A stretch of 64,000 bases of DNA from JBFHIJ01 sp041596515 (GTDB lineage: Bacteria; Bacteroidota; Ignavibacteria; Kapaibacteriales; UBA2268): the NCBI GenBank assembly GCA_041596515.1, contig JBFHIJ010000006.1, positions 1-64,000 of the forward strand. The letters are read 5' to 3'. Under the pieces are notes generated by a model, which saw only the letters and a list, made by a program, of their open reading frames with translations, had not been told where the DNA came from and did not search any database. Below, in pieces: positions 17,133 through 24,455 of this stretch. Each line of letters starts with the position of its first letter. Position 1 is the stretch's first letter. A program made the translations under genes and the position numbers.

Positions 17133-18781
17133 TCTGTACCCTTTACTACAAATTTGCCAAGGTAGTCATTTTCTTCTGTAGAGATTTTATATAAGTATAC
17201 TCCACTTTGCAAATCTTTTGCTCTGTCGCTGATATCTATCACAACTCGGTTATTATCTAAAAATTCAAAATCATAAGAACCGGAAAATACCTCTTGCATA
17301 TTAGCAGAAAACACCACAATATTAATTTGCTTATACAAATCTGATATTTTTGGAATAGGTATAAATATGTTAGGATGTTGCCTTGGAATATACGGATTTG
17401 GGAAAGCATAATCAATAAAAACTGCTTTATTTCCCTTGCCAAGGTAAGGAATAAAGTAAGTTATGTCTTTGGGGTCTTCTTTTTTCCAGAAAACATTTTT
17501 ATTTTGTTCATTAGTAGCACCGGGGAAATTATCAAACCCACACTGCAAGTTATAGGATGATTTTACATCGCTAATAACACCTGAATGTTCAAAATCAAGA
17601 TTGGTTATCATGATATCTAATGTATCATTGCTGGCATCCTGCGATTTGAGCATAAATCTTACGCATCGTTGTTCCATTTGGCTTAAGATGCCGGAAGAAA
17701 AAGAGCTTCCATTTGAAAATTCCTGTTGCTGATAGAAGTCTATTTCAGGTAAATCTTTAGCATCATCTAAATACTGACCTTCTATAGCTCTTGATCCCGT
17801 GAAATAGATATAAGGTTGGAAATCTTTCCAAGCAATTTCTATGTTTGCATCTATTTCTTTTAGAGCCATATCTATTGCCTCTACATAGCTTATCCGTCTA
17901 TCATTTATATCGTCCACTAATTCCCATGCACGTTTGAGCAGTTCATCTCCATAAGTATTATCCAGATATTGTGCAAAGATTGAATATGCATATCCGGCTT
18001 TGTAGTTATCTATACCAAATGGATATCGATAAAGAGATGCAAAAAGATAATTGACATATTGATAATAGTCTTTGATTTCAGGGAAAAATTTATGTTCCAT
18101 ATATGTACTTGTCATTTCTGCAAACAGAGCTCCCATTGGCATATTGCCATACATATACTGGATAGCATGGTGAAATTCGTGAACTATAGTTACCTTTAGT
18201 GCTTCAATTCCATCTGTAGTGTAGGCTTTTACTAATTTGTCTCCTTGCGATATAGAATCTTTAGGACTGTAATCGTTATCTATTGCTATAAATGAATGGT
18301 ATTTGGAATAACCCTTGTCTCCTTCGTCCAAAGCTATTGATCTGTCCGATTGTGTCAGTCCGTAAAGTCTGGCTGTCTTTCCAAGTTCATATAAATATAT
18401 ATCATAAAGGTCATTAGTTCCACCCGGTTCCGGCACTGGTGAGTAGTACCCCATTTCTACTACTTCTTTTTGGTATGCAAAATCCGCATAGTAAGCTACA
18501 GAATCTACATAATCAGGTACGCCGTTCTCATTTTTGTCTACATTTTCTACGGCGTGATCACCTGATATATCATAATGTATTAGGAACTTACCACTAGGAC
18601 TAGTGTATGTTTCATCCATTATATGACGCATGGTATAGTCGAAGTTACATATTTTTACGATAGAGCTTGTCTCTTGCGGAGGCATACAGGTACCACATTT
18701 AATTGGCTCTGAAAACATGCCTTCATGAGCATGACTTGCAAATGGTAGGAGGACTAATAGCAATGTATATATATACTTCAT
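17129..18781 (-). CDS. secreted zinc metalloprotease-like protein with T9SS sorting domain
   Basis: 550 residues from ATG 18781, which begins the signal peptide (MKYIYTLLLVLLPFASHA); the longer frame from 18808 would start inside the hairpin described next. It belongs to the MXAN_6640-type putative metalloproteases: an ENVDKNENGVPDYVD calcium-binding-like loop, then HEFHHAIQ (HExxH) with a downstream EMTSTYME helix supplying a third ligand. The tail (about 470-550) looks like a T9SS C-terminal domain (NIVVFSANMQEVFSG, LQSGVYLYKIS). Extracellular protease presumed. Stop overlaps the start of the ABC ATPase. Confidence 0.82.
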   Translation of the reverse strand: MKYIYTLLLVLLPFASHAHEGMFSEPIKCGTCMPPQETSSIVKICNFDYTMRHIMDETYTSPSGKFLIHYDISGDHAVENVDKNENGVPDYVDSVAYYADFAYQKEVVEMGYYSPVPEPGGTNDLYDIYLYELGKTARLYGLTQSDRSIALDEGDKGYSKYHSFIAIDNDYSPKDSISQGDKLVKAYTTDGIEALKVTIVHEFHHAIQYMYGNMPMGALFAEMTSTYMEHKFFPEIKDYYQYVNYLFASLYRYPFGIDNYKAGYAYSIFAQYLDNTYGDELLKRAWELVDDINDRRISYVEAIDMALKEIDANIEIAWKDFQPYIYFTGSRAIEGQYLDDAKDLPEIDFYQQQEFSNGSSFSSGILSQMEQRCVRFMLKSQDASNDTLDIMITNLDFEHSGVISDVKSSYNLQCGFDNFPGATNEQNKNVFWKKEDPKDITYFIPYLGKGNKAVFIDYAFPNPYIPRQHPNIFIPIPKISDLYKQINIVVFSANMQEVFSGSYDFEFLDNNRVVIDISDRAKDLQSGVYLYKISTEENDYLGKFVVKGTE

Positions 18782-18795
18782 AGGGTTTCTCACAT

Positions 18796-18831
18796 AAAAA
18801 AATTGCACTAAGCGAAAACATAGTGCAATTT
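18796..18831 (-). terminator. terminator or attenuator hairpin just upstream of the metalloprotease start
   Basis: On the minus strand a perfect stem of about 10 bp (AAATTGCACTA with TAGTGCAATTT) and a 10-base loop run into seven Ts. It ends about 15 bases before ATG 18781. It terminates the FnIII gene, but leaves no room for a promoter before the protease start codon, so it may act as an attenuator with partial read-through. Confidence 0.8.
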
Positions 18832-18859
18832 GTTAAAAAAATCAATGAGATAAAAGGAA

Positions 18860-19288
18860 TTATCTAAACATTTCTTTTATCATTCCCCAAGTTCTTTGAA
18901 CTGAGTTGATATGCTGAGTAACAGGCACGGGGTCGCTATAAGAAATAGAGCCATCTTCGCCTACGAATTTCAGTCTATAAAAATAATCTTTACCTTTCAA
19001 AATTTGGTCGTCAGCATCGCCTTTAGACATAAATGCTTTATCATCTACGTAAGTATATTGGGAGTTATCTCCCTGAGCCTCTTCTGTAGATACATAGATA
19101 AAGCTGCTTTGGTCGCTCTTTCTCTCTATCTGATATTCTTTGAGGTTTACCTCAGTAGAAGAAGTCCATTCGACGATAATATCAGTATCGCTTGTTTTAG
19201 CAGATAATGACCGAATAGTAGTCCCTGCAGCATAAATTGCTACCGATGCCATCACTATAAAAAGTGCTATTATAAGTCTATTTTTCAT
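18860..19288 (-). CDS. exported single fibronectin type III domain protein
   Basis: 142 residues. Signal peptide 1-20 (MKNRLIIALFIVMASVAIYA), then one FnIII-like domain: SAKTSDTDIIVEWTSSTEVNLKEYQIERKSD, a YTYVDDKAF turn, YFYRLKFVGEDGSISYSDPV. It ends with a short basic amphipathic helix (TWGMIKEMFR) and lacks a lipobox or sorting domain. The role is unknown; such domains mediate protein contacts in the envelope. It precedes the metalloprotease, separated by the hairpin at 18796-18831. Confidence 0.75.
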   Translation of the reverse strand: MKNRLIIALFIVMASVAIYAAGTTIRSLSAKTSDTDIIVEWTSSTEVNLKEYQIERKSDQSSFIYVSTEEAQGDNSQYTYVDDKAFMSKGDADDQILKGKDYFYRLKFVGEDGSISYSDPVPVTQHINSVQRTWGMIKEMFR

Positions 19289-19477
19289 ATCAATACTTTT
19301 TTTGTAATCAACATACGACTAATATACATTTTTTAGATTTAATAATCAATTCAATTTCTTGTTAAATATGTGTTAAGTAGCAAAATTTTGCTGTTCCTTA
19401 TATAAATATACAATTTTGTTGAAAACTTATTGTCTATTTATTTGTAGAGTTCATTATTTAGTAAAGGCTAATGACTG

Positions 19478-21439
19478 ATGAAGCAATATTATCCATATAG
19501 TTTAATACTCTTTATTGGACTAATAGGTTCAATTATATCATGCAATGCTGACTATAATGTAGACAATCATGATGCCAAAAAGTTACACACACAGAAAGGG
19601 AAAGATATGAAATACGCAGGGACTGTCAACGCACCGGACTTTCAGGATGGACTGGAATGGCTAAATACCGAAAAACCATTATCTATTAAAGAGCTGAAAG
19701 GCAAAGTTATTCTGCTTGATTTTTGGACTTACTGTTGTATAAATTGCATACATGTGATGCCAGATCTGAAAAAGCTGGAAGAAGAGTTTGCTGATGAGCT
19801 GGTAGTCATTGGTGTGCATTCTGCTAAATTTGAAAATGAAAAGCTAACCGAAAACATAAGAGAAGCAATAATAAGGTATGAAATTGCGCATCCGGTAGTA
19901 AATGATAAAGATTTTAAAGTATGGAGGGAGTATGGGGCACGCTCATGGCCTTCATTTGCTCTCATAAATCCAAGAGGTAAACTGCTGGGGATGACTTCCG
20001 GCGAAGGGATTTACTTAAAAATAAGAGATGTGATAGCTGATGTAATAGCTGAGTTTGATGAGATTGGGGAGATAGATCGCTCTCCCCTTAATCTTGCATT
20101 GGAAAAAAACTCGAGACCTAAGTCACTATTAAGTTATCCCGGGAAAATCAGTTATGACCAAACTCATAAAATCTTATGGATTAGTGATTCAAATCACAAC
20201 CGTATTTTAGGTATAGATGAAGATGGAAATCCTGAATATGTGATTGGAACAGGTATAAGCGGAATGAAAGATGGTGCTTTTGATCAGGCTCAGTTTTTCA
20301 GACCGCAGGGCGTTTTCTATTCATCTGCCCAAAATGCAGTTTATGTAGCGGACACTGAAAATCACTCAATACGCAAAATAGATCTCCAAGATGGAACAGT
20401 TACTACACTTGCCGGAACCGGTGAGCAGGGAGCTTGGGGTGAGCAGGGGGGTGATGCACTGACCGAGGAACTCAATAGTCCTTGGGACTTAATGCAGGTA
20501 GGTGATAGCCTGATTGTAGCCATGGCCGGCCCGCATCAAATATGGGCAATTGATTTGGAACAATCATTAAGTGGAATATACGCCGGTAACGGGCGTGAAG
20601 ACATAATAGACGGAACTCGCAGTAACTCTTCGTTTGCTCAGCCGAGTGGGATAGCTTTCGACGGAAATAATTTCTACATTGCTGATAGTGAAGTTAGCGG
20701 CATTAGAAAAATAGATAGCCAATCCGGCAAGGTATCTACACTAGTAGGGCAAGGGCTATTTGAGTTTGGAGATGTGGACGGAAGCTTCCCTAAATCCAGA
20801 CTTCAGCATGCTATCGGATGCACTTACCACGATGGATTAATATATATAGCAGATACTTACAACCACAAGATTAAAGTGCTGGATCCTAAGACAAAGAAAT
20901 TAAAATCTCTTATAGGAACAGGGGAGAGAGGATATAAAGATGGTAGTTTTGAAGATGCAATGCTTAACGAACCAAATGATGTGGAAGTAGTTGGCAATAT
21001 ACTATATATCACTGATACCAATAACGACTTGGTGCGAGTAGCAAATCTAAATACTAAAGAAGTGAGCACTTTAAAAATCAATGCCAATAATAAGATGCAA
21101 CTCAAAGAAAAGCTTAGCGAGGAGAAATTTATCGCAAAAGCAATCAGTAACTTTAGAATAAATATTGATTTGCCGGAAAAGCTGAAATTTACAGAGGACG
21201 CTCCGGCATTATTCCGTTACTCCTTTGACGGAAGCAATTGGGAAAGCGCCGCCGAGCTAAGCGATATCAATATCGACCTAAGCGGCAGACCAAAACACCT
21301 TTGGTTGGACTACAGCATCTACTACTGCGAAAAAGACAAAGAAGCCAAATGCTACGTCGCCTTCGACAAAAAGAAACTATTATTAGAATATATAGATAGT
21401 GGCAAATCCGGCTATGAGATAGAGTTGATGGGTGAGTAG
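19478..21439 (+). CDS. NHLRC2-like lipoprotein: thioredoxin-fold domain plus NHL-repeat propeller
   Basis: 653 residues with a lipoprotein signal ending at the Cys in GSIISCNA. The thioredoxin-like domain (about 47-190) has FWTYCCINCIHVMPDL, redox pair C87-x-x-C90, the hallmark of bacterial relatives of human NHLRC2. NHL repeats make a six-bladed propeller (about 205-545; HNRILGIDEDGNPEYVIGTG, VADTENHSIRKIDLQDG, IADTYNHKIKVLDPKTK). A C-terminal beta domain follows (about 560-653). Probably periplasmic, in thiol redox control. Its last 12 codons and about 160 following bases recur at 22922-23115, on the far side of the inserted mrr gene. Confidence 0.9.
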   Translation: MKQYYPYSLILFIGLIGSIISCNADYNVDNHDAKKLHTQKGKDMKYAGTVNAPDFQDGLEWLNTEKPLSIKELKGKVILLDFWTYCCINCIHVMPDLKKLEEEFADELVVIGVHSAKFENEKLTENIREAIIRYEIAHPVVNDKDFKVWREYGARSWPSFALINPRGKLLGMTSGEGIYLKIRDVIADVIAEFDEIGEIDRSPLNLALEKNSRPKSLLSYPGKISYDQTHKILWISDSNHNRILGIDEDGNPEYVIGTGISGMKDGAFDQAQFFRPQGVFYSSAQNAVYVADTENHSIRKIDLQDGTVTTLAGTGEQGAWGEQGGDALTEELNSPWDLMQVGDSLIVAMAGPHQIWAIDLEQSLSGIYAGNGREDIIDGTRSNSSFAQPSGIAFDGNNFYIADSEVSGIRKIDSQSGKVSTLVGQGLFEFGDVDGSFPKSRLQHAIGCTYHDGLIYIADTYNHKIKVLDPKTKKLKSLIGTGERGYKDGSFEDAMLNEPNDVEVVGNILYITDTNNDLVRVANLNTKEVSTLKINANNKMQLKEKLSEEKFIAKAISNFRINIDLPEKLKFTEDAPALFRYSFDGSNWESAAELSDINIDLSGRPKHLWLDYSIYYCEKDKEAKCYVAFDKKKLLLEYIDSGKSGYEIELMGE

Positions 21440-21600
21440 GTTGCTACAATGTAAGGAAAGTGTTGTTTTTATGTAGCCTCATATTTTATCAACATGCCGT
21501 ACGAAATTTAAACTATTAATTAAATTATTTATAGTTATATTTGCTTATGTAGTTAAGCGTTTAGTTTATAAACGAGTTATGTGTTTAATTAAGACGAACC
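21401..21600 (+). repeat. direct repeat, proximal copy: 3' end of NHLRC2-like gene and downstream
   Basis: The first 32 bases are identical to 22922-22953 and encode GKSGYEIELMG; the next codons GE-stop are also preserved in both. Beyond the stop the copies align less well but recognisably: a TGTAAGG/TGTGAGG block, ATGTAGCCTCATAT against AGATAGCCTAATAT, TTTAAAC, then TATATTTGCTTATGTAGTTAAGCGTTT against TATATTTGCTTGTATAGTTAATCGTTT. Confidence 0.85.
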
Positions 21601-21618
21601 CAAAGGACAAGATAAAAG

Positions 21619-22494
21619 ATGGAAATGCCAAAATTTCATGAGACTTTCATTCCAATTTTAAAAGTGTTAGAAAATGGAGAAACTCTCCAAGCAAGAGAAT
21701 TGTATAAAAAAGTAATCGCTCAATTCTATACGGAACTTTCAAAAGAGCAATTGGAAGAAAAAACAAAAAGTGGAGACCTTTTAATAATTAACAGGATCGC
21801 TTGGGGGAAGTCTTACTTAAAAAAGGGAGGATATATTGAATTCCCAAAAAGAGGATTTGTAAGAATAACAGAAAAAGGAAAAACTCAAACAACATCAGAC
21901 TTGACTTTAAAACAAGTTGAAAGCTCTGATAATTACCTTGAATTTTACAATGAGGAAAACTCCCAAAAAGAATCGACTCCTTCAATAATTAAGAACGCAT
22001 CACCACAAGACCTAATTGACGAAGGTTTTAATCAAATTGACATTCAGGTAAAAGATGAATTATTAGAAAAACTAAAGGAAATTGATCCATTCTATTTTGA
22101 GAAAGTTATTCTTATTCTTCTCAAAAAAATGGGATACGGTGATTTTGTTGAAACAGCAAAAACTGGAGATGGTGGAATAGATGGGATAATTAATGAAGAT
22201 AAACTTGGATTGGATAAAATATACATTCAAGCTAAGCGATATGGAGAAAATAAAGTACGTGAAAAGGACATTCGTAATTTTATCGGAGCAATGAGTGGAG
22301 ATACTCAAAAAGGTGTTTTCGTTACCACATCATCCTTTGATACAGGAGCAATTAAAAAAGCTCACGATGCTCATCATACAATTATCTTAATTGATGGTTT
22401 AAAATTGGTAGATCTTTTGCATCAATATAATGTTGGTATTCAGGTTAAAGCAGTTTATGAAGTAAAAGAGTTGGATAATGATTTCTTCGAGTAA
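21619..22494 (+). CDS. mrr: type IV restriction endonuclease Mrr
   Basis: 291 residues, close to E. coli Mrr length and alignable throughout. An N-terminal winged-helix Mrr_N domain (about 5-90) recognises modified DNA. The C-terminal restriction endonuclease-like domain (about 150-280) has FYFEKVILILLKKMGYG, then the PD-(D/E)xK variant D188 in GDGGIDGII and Q204-A-K206 in IYIQAKRY, then GVFVTTSSF and ILIDG. It cuts DNA carrying foreign methylation. No methyltransferase neighbours it, as expected for type IV. The gene lies between two copies of the NHLRC2-like gene's 3' end and is therefore a recent acquisition. Start 21619 or the ATG two codons later. Confidence 0.93.
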   Translation: MEMPKFHETFIPILKVLENGETLQARELYKKVIAQFYTELSKEQLEEKTKSGDLLIINRIAWGKSYLKKGGYIEFPKRGFVRITEKGKTQTTSDLTLKQVESSDNYLEFYNEENSQKESTPSIIKNASPQDLIDEGFNQIDIQVKDELLEKLKEIDPFYFEKVILILLKKMGYGDFVETAKTGDGGIDGIINEDKLGLDKIYIQAKRYGENKVREKDIRNFIGAMSGDTQKGVFVTTSSFDTGAIKKAHDAHHTIILIDGLKLVDLLHQYNVGIQVKAVYEVKELDNDFFE

Positions 22495-22540
22495 AATAAT
22501 TAATATGTAGATTTATGGCTAATCGATTGGAAATTTTAAA

Positions 22541-22920
22541 AAAATACAGAAGAAATTTTCAAAGATGGAGATGCTAAATATGTTTATTGAGGTGTAGTAT
22601 ATTCGAATGAAAACAATTTCCGAGAAAACAAATCATCAAGTGAGTATTTTGTAAATGAGTTTAATATTAATATTAATATTATTGACAATATAGCTCTTTG
22701 TTGTATGTTATGTGATGCAAGTAAAGGCTCGAAACTACTTGAGGACTGGCTTGAAAGTGACTCCTGTAAGAAAAAAGAAATACTGGTTGATTCTGTTGCT
22801 GACGTTGTGAAAATGGTATTAAGAATCCATCGAAACGTTATAGTTAATATTCTGATTGACAATGAAGTTTTGTCCGACAAGATTAGAGCTGAAATTCAAT
22901 TTGATAGCAATTTGGAAACC
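22541..22920 (+). pseudogene. decayed gene remnant between mrr and the distal repeat
   Basis: A protein-like reading frame runs KNTEEIFKDGDAKYVY, in-frame TGA at 22588-22590, GVVYSNENNFRENKSSSEYFVNEF, a short ATT/AAT run, then CCMLCDASKGSKLLEDWLESDSCKKKEILVDSVADVVKMVLRIHRN and on to about 22920. There is no start codon with a ribosome site before the stop. The frame is cut off abruptly where the distal NHLRC2 repeat begins, in a different frame. The family is not recognised. It could still make a 72-residue peptide from ATG 22705, but that looks like a leftover C-terminal part. Confidence 0.55.
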
Positions 22921-22921
22921 A

Positions 22922-23115
22922 GGCAAATCCGGCTATGAGATAGAGTTGATGGGAGAGTAGAGAGGTTTTTTATGTGAGGTAAGTTTTGTTTTAAGATAGC
23001 CTAATATCCAATTTATTGATATGTTATACGTATTTTAAACGAGTAATGAAAATATATTTTGCTATATTTGCTTGTATAGTTAATCGTTTTATACCTTAAA
23101 ACTGTTGTGCAAAAG
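22922..23115 (+). repeat. direct repeat, distal copy: displaced 3' end of NHLRC2-like gene
   Basis: Carries GKSGYEIELMGE and a TAG stop in frame with itself but joined to unrelated sequence upstream, so it is a displaced gene end. The sequence after the stop matches 21440-21600 with many differences. Together the two copies bracket a 1.5-kb insert holding mrr and a decayed gene. Confidence 0.85.
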
Positions 23116-23132
23116 TCGATACTGGAGGTATT

Positions 23133-23966
23133 ATGGACAAGTTTTTTAATACTTTACATACTACATTTTCTTATGAAGCATTTTTAAATACAATAATTAA
23201 CTTTCTTCCTAATTTAATTGCTGCATTATTCATACTATTTGCTTTTCATATTTTATGGAAGCTACTAAATAAATTTTTAAATGTGTTATTTAAAAAAATA
23301 TCAATAGATGGAACATTTCAAAACTTTATTAACAATATTACCAAAAATATTCTTTTATTAATTGGAATAATTACTGCACTATCTCAAGTAGGTATTAATA
23401 CTGGTTCTATGTTAGCAAGTTTAGGTGTCGCAGGTTTAACTATTGGTTTCGCTGCAAAGGATGCATTATCGAATATTATTTCCGGGTTATTTATTTTTTG
23501 GGACAGACCTTTCGTAATTGGTGATTTAATTGAAATAAATAATCAATATGGTAAAGTTGAAGAAATCACGATGAGGTCAACAAGACTTATTACAGTTGAT
23601 GGTAAAATGTTATCAATACCTAATTCACAAATTTTAAATTCCATGGTTGCCTCATATACAAATTTCCCTAATTTGCGAATTGATATCGATTTCACTGTTT
23701 CTTCAATTACAAATCTTAACAAGTTACGTATGTTTTTATTTGAATTAGTTCAAGATAATGAGATTTATCTCTCTAAGCCTGAACCTGAAATTGTATTAAA
23801 CAAAATTAATGACTATAATATCGAATTATTGTTTAGAGTATGGATAAAAAATGAGAAAGAGCATGTAAAAATCAGATTTAAATTAAGGGAAAAAATACTC
23901 GATAAATTGATTGAAAATAAAATTGAAATGCCGTATGAAACTATAAATATTGTAATGGATAAATAA
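23133..23966 (+). CDS. mscS: small-conductance mechanosensitive channel MscS
   Basis: 277 residues, the size of E. coli MscS (286). Three membrane helices: about 20-45, 65-90 and the pore-lining TM3 near 93-125 (GSMLASLGVAGLTIGFAAKDALSNIISG), with the Gly/Ala packing pattern. The cytoplasmic beta domain begins RPFVIGDLIEINNQYGKVEEITMRSTRL, followed by the IPNSQ.LNS motif and the C-terminal alpha/beta cage. It releases solutes on osmotic downshock. Preceded by GGAGG at 23123. It lies directly behind the displaced NHLRC2 3' end and may itself be the original neighbour of that gene. Confidence 0.95.
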   Translation: MDKFFNTLHTTFSYEAFLNTIINFLPNLIAALFILFAFHILWKLLNKFLNVLFKKISIDGTFQNFINNITKNILLLIGIITALSQVGINTGSMLASLGVAGLTIGFAAKDALSNIISGLFIFWDRPFVIGDLIEINNQYGKVEEITMRSTRLITVDGKMLSIPNSQILNSMVASYTNFPNLRIDIDFTVSSITNLNKLRMFLFELVQDNEIYLSKPEPEIVLNKINDYNIELLFRVWIKNEKEHVKIRFKLREKILDKLIENKIEMPYETINIVMDK

Positions 23967-23974
23967 TCGTAGCA

Positions 23975-24092
23975 GTTTAGACTTCCGCAGAACACAGCAT
24001 AGCTGCTGCACTTTCTGTAGTTGCTTGGCCTTTAACACATTTGCTTCCGAGGCACTGCGGCAAAGGTCGGCTATGCTTGAACGTTACATGTA
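23975..24092. other. GC-richer folded element after mscS, possible attC-like site
   Basis: In the 489-base gap 23967-24455. The arms AGCATAGC (23997-24004) and GCTATGCT (24070-24077) pair, with inner partial pairing GGCCTTT (about 24028) with AAAGGTC (about 24062), and a terminal TTACATGTAA palindrome. Size near 100 bases, higher GC than surroundings, and the phrase GCACTGCGGC...GGCTATGCTTGAACGTTA resemble attC-like sites I recall from Bacteroidota cassettes. The canonical 3' core GTTRRRY is not met (GTTACAT), so this is tentative. The rest of the gap is AT-rich with no gene. Confidence 0.35.
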
Positions 24093-24391
24093 AGCTTGAA
24101 AATCAAGAAATGATAAAAATCATAAGTATCATAAGTATTTTATTCACATTTGGATTCCATGGTTTAAAAATTATGTATTACTTGTATCATCTCCAATGCA
24201 ATGAAATTGCAAAATTGCATTGCATCAGATATTAAAATACAAAATTGATAGTTAATATAGTGAAGTAATGTGAGTGTCATTTTGATATTACTAAGCAACT
24301 CCAGCACCTCACCAATAAAGAATTACTACATTCCAATTTAAAATAAAAAATTATATATTCGGCTAATTGCTTGAATGTGGCAATAATTCTG

Positions 24392-24425
24392 CAAAAAAAA
24401 AGACGCAATTACAATGCGTCTTTTT
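24392..24425 (-). terminator. intrinsic terminator of the TatD/beta-barrel gene
   Basis: An 11-bp stem AAAAAGACGCA with TGCGTCTTTTT, 8-base loop, and T/A-runs on both sides. Suits minus-strand termination and could work both ways. Confidence 0.88.
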
Positions 24426-24455
24426 CAAAATCTATAGTTTTACTCGAATCTATCT

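Noticed and set aside
21440..22920. mrr insert considered as a composite transposon
   Set aside because: No transposase and no terminal inverted repeats; flanks are a gene's 3' end in direct orientation.
24041..24235. 64-codon open frame after mscS
   Set aside because: Starts inside the folded GC-rich element, no ribosome site, no protein-like pattern.
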